From positions 434,001-498,000 of the forward strand of contig NZ_AP019721.1 in assembly GCF_006742205.1 (NCBI RefSeq): 64,000 bases of DNA, written 5' to 3'. Numbering within the stretch: position 1 is the stretch's first letter; the number at the start of each line of letters is the position of its first letter. A model generated the notes under the pieces. The model did no database searches. It saw nothing but the letters and a program-made list of their open reading frames with translations, and was not told where the DNA came from. Origin of the DNA: Staphylococcus epidermidis (GTDB lineage: Bacteria > Bacillota > Bacilli > Staphylococcales > Staphylococcaceae). Position numbers and translations under genes: made by a program. Positions 46,077 to 55,590 of the stretch are shown in pieces.

Positions 46077-46146
46077 AGAAATGAATAAAGTTATTGATAA
46101 TGACGTAACGTTATCGAGTACACTTTGACTAGGAGGTGAGATGTCT

Positions 46147-46863
46147 ATGTCGATTTATACTTCAGGAGATATAGCTCATAAATGTCATGTGTCAACACGC
46201 ACTATTCAGTACTACGATAAACAAGGAATCTTATCGCCAAACTATACTTCTGAAACTAACAGACGCTTTTACACTGATAAGGAAGTGAAGAAACTTGAAC
46301 TGATTTTACTACTTAAGGAAATAGGTTGCACAATTAAAGAAATTAAAGTGTTATTAAAAGATGATTCATCAATGAAATCTCTTTACACTCTTCTTCAAAT
46401 CAAAAAGCATGAGATACAACAGTCAATAACAGATAAAGAAAACAAGGTACGAAAAATAGAGCAAATTCAACGCTATGTTCATCAAAATTCAATTTCTCCA
46501 ATTCATTATTTACAAGATATAGCTATTTATATGGAAGAATCTCATAGACTCAAAGGTGTCAGAAAGAAATTATGGTTAAGTATAGCTCTGATTGGTTCAT
46601 TACAATATGGTGGTTTGATCACCTCAATTGTAACTCAAAGGAAAAAGCCTTTCTTGTCGATGATGCCTGTGGTAGCTATGTATTCACTTTGGTTAACGAA
46701 AAAGTATAAAAAGAATGTTTCATATGTCTGTCCTAATTGCCACCATGTGTTTAATCCTAGTGTCATTCATTTTGTAACAGCATCACATACACCTAAAACT
46801 AGAAAGCTTCAATGTCCTGATTGTCACGAAATGCATTACTGTGTAGAAATTGCTAAGCAATGA
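46147..46863 (+). CDS. MerR-family regulator with membrane hairpin and C-terminal zinc ribbon
   Basis: A protein of about 238 residues. The N-terminal MerR winged helix (YTSGDIAHKCHVSTRTIQYYD then GILSPNYTSETNRRFY) and dimerisation helix reach to about residue 115. Two hydrophobic segments follow (about 142-162 and 168-184, separated by TQRKK), then a zinc ribbon with CPNC and CPDC cysteine pairs about 28 residues apart (195-198 and 223-226). The ATG at 46147 has better spacing to AGGAGGTGAG than the ATG at 46141. Classic MerR proteins are soluble, so this looks like a membrane-tethered or membrane-sensing form. Effector unknown. Confidence 0.82.
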   Translation: MSIYTSGDIAHKCHVSTRTIQYYDKQGILSPNYTSETNRRFYTDKEVKKLELILLLKEIGCTIKEIKVLLKDDSSMKSLYTLLQIKKHEIQQSITDKENKVRKIEQIQRYVHQNSISPIHYLQDIAIYMEESHRLKGVRKKLWLSIALIGSLQYGGLITSIVTQRKKPFLSMMPVVAMYSLWLTKKYKKNVSYVCPNCHHVFNPSVIHFVTASHTPKTRKLQCPDCHEMHYCVEIAKQ

Positions 46864-46920
46864 ATGTAATTTGGATATATTAATAAGAATTCATATATGC
46901 AACATGACGCAAAGCACAAA

Positions 46921-46956
46921 AATAGCCTGAGACGAATAGTCTTAGGCTATTTTAAT
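46921..46956 (+). terminator. terminator of the CCTGAGAC family
   Basis: AATAGCCTGAGAC (46921-46933) pairs with GTCTTAGGCTATT (46939-46951), followed by TTAA. Confidence 0.85.
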
Positions 46957-47020
46957 ATATAGTACATGGCTGAATAGGACATATGCGCATCGTAATCAAT
47001 GATTAAGCGTACTCAGGATA

Positions 47021-48379
47021 CTAGTCGATTTGTTCTTGACCACGTTTATTCCAAGTTAAAATGAAACATAACATAGCGAGTATGCTGATGACTGTTAATA
47101 ACACAAAGCCAATATGCCATCCAAAATGTTGAACTACAAACCCCAATACAATATTAGCCATAACTGCACCGAATAAGTATCCAAATAGACCAGTTAGACC
47201 AGCCGCAGTGCCAGCTGCTTTTTTAGGAACATAATCTAACGCTTGTAAACCAATTAACATGACTGGACCATAAATTAAGAAACCAATACCAATTAATGAA
47301 AGATTATCTAACCATGCGTGACCTGGTGGATTTAACCAATATATAAGGATAAAGATTGTTACGCCTAACATAAAGAAGAAGCCTGCTGGACCACGACGAC
47401 CTTTAAATAGTTTGTCAGATAGATAACCACAGAGTAGCGTGCCCGGAATTCCTGCCCATTCGTATAAGAAGTAAGCCCAACCTGAAGCGCTTAAATCAAA
47501 ATGCTTTTCCTCACTTAAGTATGTCGGAGCCCAGTCCAAAACACCATAACGCACAAAATAAACGAAAATGTTTGTAAAAGCAATCGCCCATACCCATTTG
47601 TTATTAAGTACATATTTAAATAATATTTCTTTAGTAGTTAGTTCTGTTTCAATTGTTTGTTTAGTTGAAGTGGCATAATCATTTTTATACTGCTCAATTG
47701 GTGGTAAACCCTGAGATTGTGGTGTATCTCTAATTAGTATGTAAGACAAGATGGCAATAATGATAGCCAATAGTGCAGGGTATATAAAGACGCCTTCAAA
47801 CCCTTTTAAATAACCGAAGTTGTATAATGCAGTCATGGAAATACCCCACGTAGCAATAGGTGCCATTAAACCTCCGCCTACATTATGTGCTACATTCCAT
47901 ATTGACGTTTTGCTTCCGCGTTCGCTGACACTAAACCAATGAACTAACACACGTCCAGATGGTGGCCAGCCCATTCCTTGGAACCAACCAACTAAAAACA
48001 GCATGATAAACATAATAGTTATGCTTGAAGTAAAGAATGGAATAAATCCTAATAATAAGTTAATAATTGCTGTCAATACTAAACCTAAAGTTAAGAACAT
48101 CCGAGCATTACTTCGATCGCTGACAGTTCCCATTACAAATTTACTAAAGCCATATGCGATAGATACTGCAGATAATGCAATACCTAATTCACCTTTACTA
48201 AAGCCTTGCTCAATTAATGAGGGCATTGCTAAAGAGAAGTTCTTTCTTAATAAATAGTAACCAGCATAACCGATAAATATTCCTAAAAAGACTTGAAAAC
48301 GTAGTCTTTTATACGTATCATCTACTTTTTCTGATGGCAATGATTTGATATGTCTAGCTGGTTTTAAGAAATTAAACAT
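47021..48379 (-). CDS. glpT: glycerol-3-phosphate transporter GlpT
   Basis: A 452-residue MFS antiporter of the organophosphate:phosphate family. GYAGYYLLRKNFSLAMPSL (about 37-55) carries the substrate arginine, and GTVSDRSNARMFL and GWFQGMGWPPSGRVLVHWFS (about 132-151) are GlpT signatures. It imports glycerol 3-phosphate (and fosfomycin) in exchange for phosphate. GGAGGT precedes the ATG. Its promoter overlaps a near-cre, so glucose repression is likely. Confidence 0.95.
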   Translation of the reverse strand: MFNFLKPARHIKSLPSEKVDDTYKRLRFQVFLGIFIGYAGYYLLRKNFSLAMPSLIEQGFSKGELGIALSAVSIAYGFSKFVMGTVSDRSNARMFLTLGLVLTAIINLLLGFIPFFTSSITIMFIMLFLVGWFQGMGWPPSGRVLVHWFSVSERGSKTSIWNVAHNVGGGLMAPIATWGISMTALYNFGYLKGFEGVFIYPALLAIIIAILSYILIRDTPQSQGLPPIEQYKNDYATSTKQTIETELTTKEILFKYVLNNKWVWAIAFTNIFVYFVRYGVLDWAPTYLSEEKHFDLSASGWAYFLYEWAGIPGTLLCGYLSDKLFKGRRGPAGFFFMLGVTIFILIYWLNPPGHAWLDNLSLIGIGFLIYGPVMLIGLQALDYVPKKAAGTAAGLTGLFGYLFGAVMANIVLGFVVQHFGWHIGFVLLTVISILAMLCFILTWNKRGQEQID

Positions 48380-48435
48380 GTTGTAACCTCCTAATCGTAT
48401 GATGATGTATAAAACTGAAAAATAATTACGAGTAA

Positions 48436-48465
48436 ATTTTAAGTATCCAAGTAAGCGTTGTCAAT
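48436..48465 (-). promoter_or_regulatory. glpT promoter with overlapping cre-like site
   Basis: On the minus strand TTGACA (48464-48459), a 17-bp spacer and TAAAAT (48441-48436) form a near-consensus promoter. AAGTAAGCGTTGTCA at 48449-48463 matches the cre pattern with one mismatch and covers the -35 and spacer. Confidence 0.65.
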
Positions 48466-48664
48466 ATAATTATGTTTTTTTATGAAATACAAAATATATA
48501 ATTGAATAATAAGAAACAAACAATAAGTAAGTATGGTTTAAGTGTATTTTACATTATTTTATAAACTGTATTGATAGGATGAAAAGTGAACGAATAAAAG
48601 ATGGATGTAAATGATTCTAAGAAATAGTTTGTTAAATTGTGTTTAAAATGTCAAAACACCTAAA

Positions 48665-48678
48665 AGAAAGCGCTTGCA
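48665..48678. promoter_or_regulatory. cre upstream of gntR-gntK-gntP
   Basis: AGAAAGCGCTTGCA reads on the other strand as TGCAAGCGCTTTCT, fitting TGNAARCGYTWNCW. It lies just upstream of or over the -35 region (TTGCAC at 48674-48679) of the gluconate operon. Confidence 0.65.
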
Positions 48679-48700
48679 CAACAAATTTTTGTATATTAAC

Positions 48701-48717
48701 ATACTTGTATACAAGTA
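48701..48717. promoter_or_regulatory. GntR operator
   Basis: ATACTTGTATACAAGTA equals the known B. subtilis GntR operator ATACTTGTATACAAGTAT at 17 of 17 positions shown (the last base differs). It lies 30 bp before the gntR start, so GntR should repress its own operon until gluconate is present. Confidence 0.85.
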
Positions 48718-48746
48718 GAAGTGCATTGAATTGAGGTGGATAGAAC

Positions 48747-49427
48747 GTGACGTATGGTTATCCGAAAAAGTGGAAGGAAAACATGACTTCAGGACAAGTA
48801 ATAGCTGCTGAGTTACGTTTAGGAATAGTGAGTGGTGAGATTGAATCCCATATACAACTAAGTGAAAATCAAGTTGCACAACAATTTAATGTTAGTCGTT
48901 CACCAGTCAGAGATGCATTTAAGTTACTTCAAACAGATCAACTGATTCAATTAGAACGTATGGGCGCTCAGGTACTTCCTTTTGGTGATCAAGAGAAAAA
49001 GGAAATGTATGATTTGCGTTTGATGCTCGAATCATTCGCCTTTTCAAAATTAAGTGGAACAGATACACAACATATTGGTAAGGAAATGAAAAAGCAATTA
49101 GAAATGATGAAGGTTGCAGTCCAATTTGAGGATGCTGAAGCATTTACACAACATGATTTTGAGTTTCATGAGGTGATGATTCAAGCAACAAACCATCAGT
49201 ATCTTAAAGTGTTTTGGAATCACCTTAAACCTGTTATGGAATCACTCATACTCATTTCAATGAGACAAAGAATGGCAAATGACCCCAAAGATTTCGAGAG
49301 AATTCATAAAAATCATCAAGTTTTTATAGATGCTGTTGAGAACGATGATGCCTCCATATTGAGAAAAGCATTCCATTTAAATTTTGATGATGTAGGAGAA
49401 AATATTGAAGCATTTTGGTTACGTTAA
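48747..49427 (+). CDS. gntR: gluconate operon repressor GntR
   Basis: A 226-residue GntR/FadR-type repressor. The winged helix includes IQLSENQVAQQFNVSRSPVRDAF (split, about 36-58), and the C-terminal FCD domain (about 85-220) binds the effector, gluconate. The GTG start has a GAGGTGG site. It is the first gene of gntR-gntK-gntP and sits directly behind its own operator, as in Bacillus. Confidence 0.93.
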   Translation: MTYGYPKKWKENMTSGQVIAAELRLGIVSGEIESHIQLSENQVAQQFNVSRSPVRDAFKLLQTDQLIQLERMGAQVLPFGDQEKKEMYDLRLMLESFAFSKLSGTDTQHIGKEMKKQLEMMKVAVQFEDAEAFTQHDFEFHEVMIQATNHQYLKVFWNHLKPVMESLILISMRQRMANDPKDFERIHKNHQVFIDAVENDDASILRKAFHLNFDDVGENIEAFWLR

Positions 49428-49450
49428 TTTATAGAAAAGAGGGATGAAAT

Positions 49451-50992
49451 ATGAAATATATGATTGGTGTAGATATGGGGACAACGAGTACGAAGGCTGT
49501 GCTATATGATGAAAATGGTAAGTTTATAATGAAACATAATATTGGCTATGACTTACATACACCAAACGTAGATGTGTCTGAAGAAAATCCTGATGAAATA
49601 TTTGATGCTGTGCTTATGACGGTTAAATATATTGTAAGAGAATCTGGCATCGCAAAAGAAGATATTAAGTTTATTTCCTTGAGTGCACAAATGCATAGTT
49701 TGATTGCTATGAACGAGAATAATCAACGTTTAACTGAAAATATCACTTGGGCTGACAATCGTGCGAATGATTATGCTGATTTAATAGAAAAATCATATGG
49801 CGGTTTTGAATTGTATCAACGAACTGGTACACCGATTCATCCTATGTCACCATTATCTAAAATCTTTTGGATGAGACATGAGGAACCGAAAATATTTAAA
49901 CAAACAGCTATGTTTGCAGATTTAAAAACATACGTACTGTTTCAATTATATGAAAGATTCGTCATTGATTATTCTTTAGGATCAGCTACAGGTATGATGA
50001 ACTTAGAACAATTAGATTGGGATAATAAAGCTTTAGAATTGTTAGGTATTGAAAGAAATCAGTTACCACAACTTGTTCCAACTACACATGTTTTAACTGG
50101 AATGAAAAAACGCTACGCAACGTTGATGGGGATTGATGAGCAAACGCCTGTGATTGTCGGAGCGAGCGATGGCGTATTATCTAACTTAGGTGTAAATAGT
50201 TATCAAAAAGGTGAAGTTGCTGTAACTATTGGCACATCGGGCGCAATTCGTACGGTAATTAATCAGCCAAAAACAGACGAGAAGGGGCGTATTTTCTGTT
50301 ATATTCTCGATAAAGATCAATATGTGATTGGCGGTCCCGTCAATAATGGTGGTGTCGTCTTGAGATGGTTACGAGATGAAATTTTAGCGAGTGAAGTTGA
50401 AACGGCTAAAAGGTTGGGGGTCGATCCTTATGATGTGTTAACTCAGATTGCCAGCAGAGTAAAACCAGGTGCAGAAGGATTAATTTTTCATCCCTATTTA
50501 GCTGGAGAGCGCGCACCATTGTGGAACGCTGACGCTAGGGGTTCATTCTTCGGATTGACATTATCTCACAAGAAAGAGCATATGATTCGTGCAGCATTGG
50601 AAGGTGTATTGTATAACTTATATACAGTTTATCTTGCATTAATTGAAGTGATGAATGAAACACCGACAACAATTAAAGCAACGGGTGGTTTTGCTAAAAG
50701 TGAAATTTGGCGACAAATGATGGCAGATATTTTTGATACAGACTTAATCGTACCTGAAAGCTACGAAAGTTCATGTCTAGGTGCATGTGTACTTGGAATG
50801 AAAGCTCTGGGAGAAATAGATGATTTTTCAGTCATTAAAGATATGGTTGGTACAACACATGCCCATGAACCTAACCAAGAAACAGTTGCCATCTACCAAC
50901 AACTTGTTACCATTTTCATTAACATTAGTCGTTCTATGACTGAGAATTACAGTGATATTGCGAATTTCCAACGAGAACATTTAAGTGATTAA
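49451..50992 (+). CDS. gntK: gluconokinase GntK (FGGY family)
   Basis: A 513-residue kinase that makes 6-phosphogluconate. GVDMGTTSTKAVLYD (about 5-19), SLSAQMHSLIAM, AGERAPLWNADARGSFFG (about 355-372) and ATGGFAKSEIWRQMMADIF are FGGY motifs in the GntK variant (QMHSL rather than QMHGL). It starts 23 nt after gntR. Confidence 0.94.
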   Translation: MKYMIGVDMGTTSTKAVLYDENGKFIMKHNIGYDLHTPNVDVSEENPDEIFDAVLMTVKYIVRESGIAKEDIKFISLSAQMHSLIAMNENNQRLTENITWADNRANDYADLIEKSYGGFELYQRTGTPIHPMSPLSKIFWMRHEEPKIFKQTAMFADLKTYVLFQLYERFVIDYSLGSATGMMNLEQLDWDNKALELLGIERNQLPQLVPTTHVLTGMKKRYATLMGIDEQTPVIVGASDGVLSNLGVNSYQKGEVAVTIGTSGAIRTVINQPKTDEKGRIFCYILDKDQYVIGGPVNNGGVVLRWLRDEILASEVETAKRLGVDPYDVLTQIASRVKPGAEGLIFHPYLAGERAPLWNADARGSFFGLTLSHKKEHMIRAALEGVLYNLYTVYLALIEVMNETPTTIKATGGFAKSEIWRQMMADIFDTDLIVPESYESSCLGACVLGMKALGEIDDFSVIKDMVGTTHAHEPNQETVAIYQQLVTIFINISRSMTENYSDIANFQREHLSD

Positions 50993-51041
50993 TTGATTAT
51001 ATATTATATGAATAATAAACGAGAGAAAGAAGGGGAATGCG

Positions 51042-52400
51042 ATGTTTGGAGAGATTTGGCCACTCATCAGTGTTGTATTAGGAATTATTATCTTATTAAC
51101 ATTAATTATTGGATTGAAGCTTAATACGTTTATTTCATTAATCATTACCTCAATGATAACGGCGTTATTATTAGGTATGCCACTTAACAAAGTTATGGAA
51201 ACCATTGAAAATGGTATGGGTAGTACGTTAGGTCATATTGCTTTAATCTTTGGCTTAGGTGCGATATTAGGTGAATTATTAGCCGACGGTGGTGGCGCAA
51301 CACGTATTGCTGATACACTTATTGCAAAGTTTGGTCAGAAACATGTTCAATGGGCTATGTTGATAGCAGCATTTATCGTTGGTATTGCGCTATTTTTTGA
51401 AGTAGGTCTTGTACTATTAATACCACTCGTATTTACAGTAGCTAAACGCGCAAATGTATCAATATTAAAATTGGGACTACCAATGGTTACAGCGTTATCT
51501 GTTACACACGGATTCTTACCACCACATCCTGGACCCGTTGTCATCGCTAAGGAGCTTAAAGCAAATATAGGTGAAGTTTTGTTATATGGTATGATTATTG
51601 CTATCCCTGTAACACTTATTGCAGGTCCAATCTTTAATCGATTTGCACAAAAGATGGTTCCAACAGCCTATACGAGAGAAGGGGATATTTCTTCTTTAGG
51701 TACTCAAAAGGAATTTAAAGAAGAAGAGATGCCTGGTTTCGGAATAAGTTTATTGACTGCTATTTTACCTGTTATTCTTATGTTGATTTCTACAATTGTG
51801 CAACTGATTACAGGACACGAAGAAGCAACAAATGTATTCGAACAAATTGTTTACTTCATAGGAACTGCTGGTACTGCAATGCTTATCGCAGTGATATTTG
51901 CAATCTTTACAATGGGAATGAAGCAACAACGAAAAATGGAAGACATTATGAAATCAGTTACGCATGCTATTTATCCAATCGGCATGATGTTACTCATCAT
52001 CGGTGGTGGTGGTACATTTAAACAAGTGCTCATCGATGGTGGCGTAGGTGATACAATCGCTAAGATGTTTGAAGGAACAAGCATGTCGCCCATTTTATTA
52101 GCATGGATTGTAGCTGCAGTCTTAAGGATTTCATTAGGATCAGCTACAGTTGCTGCCGTATCAACAACAGGCATTGTGTTACCACTTTTAGAACATTCAG
52201 ATGTTAATGTAGCTTTGGTCGTTCTTGCAATAGGTGCAGGTAGCGTAATTCTCTCTCACGTCAATGATGCTGGATTCTGGATGTTTAAAGAATATTTCGG
52301 GCTGACAGTCAAAGAAACATTTTTAACATGGTCGTTATTAGAGACAATTATTTCAGTATCTGGTATTTTATTTATTTTATTTATCAGTTTATTTGTATAG
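51042..52400 (+). CDS. gntP: gluconate permease GntP
   Basis: A 452-residue gluconate:H+ symporter with about twelve to fourteen membrane segments. LGHIALIFGLGAILGELLADGGGATRIA (about 64-91), HGFLPPHPGPVVIA (about 156-169) and SLGSATVAAVSTTGIVLP are GntP signatures. It is the last gene of the operon. No clear terminator is seen in the 248 bp before galU, which carries its own ribosome-binding site. Confidence 0.95.
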   Translation: MFGEIWPLISVVLGIIILLTLIIGLKLNTFISLIITSMITALLLGMPLNKVMETIENGMGSTLGHIALIFGLGAILGELLADGGGATRIADTLIAKFGQKHVQWAMLIAAFIVGIALFFEVGLVLLIPLVFTVAKRANVSILKLGLPMVTALSVTHGFLPPHPGPVVIAKELKANIGEVLLYGMIIAIPVTLIAGPIFNRFAQKMVPTAYTREGDISSLGTQKEFKEEEMPGFGISLLTAILPVILMLISTIVQLITGHEEATNVFEQIVYFIGTAGTAMLIAVIFAIFTMGMKQQRKMEDIMKSVTHAIYPIGMMLLIIGGGGTFKQVLIDGGVGDTIAKMFEGTSMSPILLAWIVAAVLRISLGSATVAAVSTTGIVLPLLEHSDVNVALVVLAIGAGSVILSHVNDAGFWMFKEYFGLTVKETFLTWSLLETIISVSGILFILFISLFV

Positions 52401-52648
52401 AGAAAAAATTCCTGAAGCTCTCATTTTAAAAATATAGCGAGTGTTTTTCAGTAGATGTCTGTCACCGATATATTTAAAATAAAGTTAATTTCTATTCGAG
52501 TATTTTTAATTTCTAACTCAATTCTTGATTAAGTTAATGTTAATATTGAAAAAGATTGTGGTGAAAAAACACTACTATGAAAGCATTTTAAATAGTGATA
52601 CACTTTATTAAGAGTTTAATTACGTAAATAGGTAAAGGAGTTTATAGA

Positions 52649-53515
52649 TTGAAAAAGATAAAAAAAGCAATAATTCCTGCCGCTGGTTTAGGTACTCGTT
52701 TTTTACCAGCAACTAAGGCGATGCCAAAAGAAATGTTACCAATATTAGATAAACCAACAATCCAATATATAGTAGAAGAAGCTTCTAAAGCAGGGATTGA
52801 AGATATTATTATAGTGACTGGCAAGCATAAACGTGCAATTGAAGATCACTTTGATAATCAAAGAGAATTAGAAATGGTTCTTGAAAATAAAGGAAAAGCA
52901 GACCTGCTTGAAAAAGTACAATATTCAACAGATTTAGCTAATATTTTTTACGTACGACAAAAAGAACAAAAAGGGCTAGGACATGCAATACATACTGCAA
53001 AACAGTTTATCGGTAACGAACCATTTGCAGTGTTATTAGGAGATGACATTGTAGAATCTGATACACCAGCTATTAAACAATTAATGGACGTTTATGAAGA
53101 AACAGGCCATTCAGTAATAGGTGTTCAAGAAGTGCCAGAATCTGATACACATCGTTATGGTGTGATTGATCCTTCTGCTAAAGAGGGAAGTCGATATGAA
53201 GTACGTCAATTTGTAGAAAAGCCGAAACAAGGTACTGCCCCTTCTAATTTAGCAATCATGGGTCGTTATGTATTAACACCAGAAATTTTTGATTATCTTG
53301 AAACACAACAAGAAGGTGCTGGAAATGAAATTCAATTAACTGATGCGATTGAACGAATGAATAGCAAACAACAAGTATATGCATATGATTTTGAGGGTAA
53401 TCGTTATGATGTTGGAGAAAAATTAGGATTTGTTAAAACAACGATTGAATATGCTTTAAAAGATCCAGAAATGAGTCAAGACTTAAAAGCATTCATTAAA
53501 CAACTAGATATTTAA
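52649..53515 (+). CDS. galU: UTP-glucose-1-phosphate uridylyltransferase GalU/GtaB
   Basis: A 288-residue nucleotidyltransferase that makes UDP-glucose. [19 protein letters not shown] (about 13-31) is the nucleotide loop, and [14 protein letters not shown] and [22 protein letters not shown] follow. The start is a TTG with AAAGGAG upstream. With pgcA next door it supplies UDP-glucose to TagE (teichoic acid glucosylation) and to glycolipid anchor synthesis. Confidence 0.95.
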   Translation: MKKIKKAIIPAAGLGTRFLPATKAMPKEMLPILDKPTIQYIVEEASKAGIEDIIIVTGKHKRAIEDHFDNQRELEMVLENKGKADLLEKVQYSTDLANIFYVRQKEQKGLGHAIHTAKQFIGNEPFAVLLGDDIVESDTPAIKQLMDVYEETGHSVIGVQEVPESDTHRYGVIDPSAKEGSRYEVRQFVEKPKQGTAPSNLAIMGRYVLTPEIFDYLETQQEGAGNEIQLTDAIERMNSKQQVYAYDFEGNRYDVGEKLGFVKTTIEYALKDPEMSQDLKAFIKQLDI

Positions 53516-53525
53516 ATTCAATAAA

Positions 53526-53564
53526 AAATGCCTGGGACAACTATTTTGTCCTAGGCATTTTACG
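53526..53564. terminator. terminator after galU (CCTGGGAC family)
   Basis: AAATGCCTGGGACAA (53526-53540) pairs with TTGTCCTAGGCATTT (53546-53560), one G-T pair, then TACG. Confidence 0.85.
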
Positions 53565-53732
53565 TATTTATAGTGGATGATTGGATTGAGTATTCACTGT
53601 CATCAAGTTTTAATTACTAGAAAGGATGGTCCCCAATATCGTGAGTACCACCTAGCAATTTTACTAACCATGTTAATTCTATTTCTTTCGATTTTAAGAT
53701 TGCAAAGAGAATACATTTCCATCTTATTCTAC

Positions 53733-55373
53733 TTAAGAGTTAAATATAGCATCATTCATTTTTTGTGCAACTACGTCAAAATGGTCACAAGAAAGTGATA
53801 CATAAAGTTTAATTTTAGGCTCTGTACCAGAAGGACGCAAAGCAATAAATCCTTCATTAAAGTATATCTTTATTACATTCGCTTTAGGTAAAGTTATATC
53901 GCTGACTTCATCATTTTGTAAGTCAGTCTTTTTACCTGTTTCAAAATCTTCGATTGCAATGACTTTAAGACCACACATTTCCGAAGGTGTTTCACTTCTA
54001 AATTGAGTCATAATATTTTCGATTTTTGCCTTGCCTTGAGTACCTTCAAATGTATGTGAGAAAAGCTTGTCATTAAAGTTACCGACATTTCGAGTAATGT
54101 CTTCTAATTCATCTTTAAGCATGCGTCCTTTGTTTTTTAATTCAGCTGCATACTTAATCATTAATGGCACAATTTGAATCGCATCTTTATCTCTCACGAA
54201 AGGACGGGCTAAGAAGCCATAACTTTCCTCGTAGCCAAAAATAAAGTTTTGTTCAGGAGACAGATGTCTTATTTCAGCTGCGATATATTTAAAACCTGTC
54301 AAAACTTCTTTGAAATTGACATTATGATATTGAGCAAGAGATTTAGCTAAGCCACCACTGACAATTGATTGGAACATAATTCTGTTAGGTAATTCTTCTG
54401 TTTGTTTGATACGATAATTTAACAAAAGTGCACCAATCTGATTTCCATTGTAATAGTGGATGTTACCTTCAGCATCACGTTCAACTATTCCTAAACGGTC
54501 TGCATCGGGATCTGTACCAATAAGTAAATCAGCATCAATCTTATTAGCGAGCTCTATCGATTGATCAAAGGCTTTATGATCCTCTGGATTTGCACTGGCT
54601 ACAGAGCTGAAATCTGAATCAGGTTCACATTGTGATGCAACTAACTCAAATTGATTAAAGTTAAGGGAAGATAAGATGTCAGGTACAACTGGCACACTCG
54701 TACCATGCAAGCTTGTAAAGACAACTTTTAAATTAGACTGTGGAATCGTTCCAACTAAGTCTTGTACGTTTCTGAAATAATCTTCTCTGACTTCGCTCGG
54801 GACTGAATGAATTAATGATTGTTGTTCAGTAGTTAAACTAGGTAAATTAATATGAAGCGGATGACCTAACTTATCGATATATGTGCTTAGTCGTGCGGAA
54901 TCGTCGGTTGATAATTGAGCACCATCTTTTCCATAAACTTTAATTCCATTGTAATCTTTAGGGTTATGGCTAGCTGTAATCATAACACCCGCATCAGCCT
55001 GTAAGTATCTGACTGCAAATGATAAATCAGGTGTTGTTCTGTATGTATCAGCAAGATAAACTTTAATATCATGACTTGCTAGAATATTAGCGATAATTTG
55101 AGCAAATTCAGGTGATAAGTGTCTTGTGTCATAATGTATGACGACGACAGGATGCACGATACTTGATGTTAAATAATGGGCAAAGCCTAACGCTACTTTA
55201 GATACTGTGAACTTATTTAATCGGCCTTCACCTAAACCGAATTTCCCTCTAATACCAGCCGTGCCAAAAGACAGTGTAGTATTAAGTCCTTCTTGTTGCT
55301 CTTCGGAAGTTTGATTATTATAAAAATCTTTGACTAAACTTTCATCTAATACATCTATCCAATTATTTTTCAT
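53733..55373 (-). CDS. pgcA: alpha-phosphoglucomutase PgcA
   Basis: A 546-residue phosphohexomutase that converts glucose 6-phosphate to glucose 1-phosphate. The phosphoserine loop TASHNPKDYNG has Ser135, the metal loop is IGTDPDADRLG, and FGYEESYGF and RPSGTEPKIKLY bind substrate. The arrangement matches the Firmicute PgcA type. It converges on galU and is divergent from tagE, so the three genes form a functional cluster for glucose donors. Confidence 0.95.
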   Translation of the reverse strand: MKNNWIDVLDESLVKDFYNNQTSEEQQEGLNTTLSFGTAGIRGKFGLGEGRLNKFTVSKVALGFAHYLTSSIVHPVVVIHYDTRHLSPEFAQIIANILASHDIKVYLADTYRTTPDLSFAVRYLQADAGVMITASHNPKDYNGIKVYGKDGAQLSTDDSARLSTYIDKLGHPLHINLPSLTTEQQSLIHSVPSEVREDYFRNVQDLVGTIPQSNLKVVFTSLHGTSVPVVPDILSSLNFNQFELVASQCEPDSDFSSVASANPEDHKAFDQSIELANKIDADLLIGTDPDADRLGIVERDAEGNIHYYNGNQIGALLLNYRIKQTEELPNRIMFQSIVSGGLAKSLAQYHNVNFKEVLTGFKYIAAEIRHLSPEQNFIFGYEESYGFLARPFVRDKDAIQIVPLMIKYAAELKNKGRMLKDELEDITRNVGNFNDKLFSHTFEGTQGKAKIENIMTQFRSETPSEMCGLKVIAIEDFETGKKTDLQNDEVSDITLPKANVIKIYFNEGFIALRPSGTEPKIKLYVSLSCDHFDVVAQKMNDAIFNS

Positions 55374-55590
55374 ATTTACAAATTCCTCTTTATTAAAATT
55401 AAAATATACATTATACTATATTTTTAGTTTATGTTTATTTTCGAAAACATAAAAAGTTCTTAGCTTATTTTAAAACAACATATAAAATACTTCTTAAATC
55501 ACATTATAAAATTTCTAGCTTCAAAATGCATCAATATTTTTATAATTAACTATAAAATAGCATACATCTTAAAAGGTGGGGATTAAAACA

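Noticed and set aside
53577-53798. 73-residue frame with a hydrophobic segment between galU and pgcA
   Set aside because: No ribosome-binding site before its first codons, and its last 66 bp overlap the end of pgcA on the other strand. It could be a remnant but I cannot support it.
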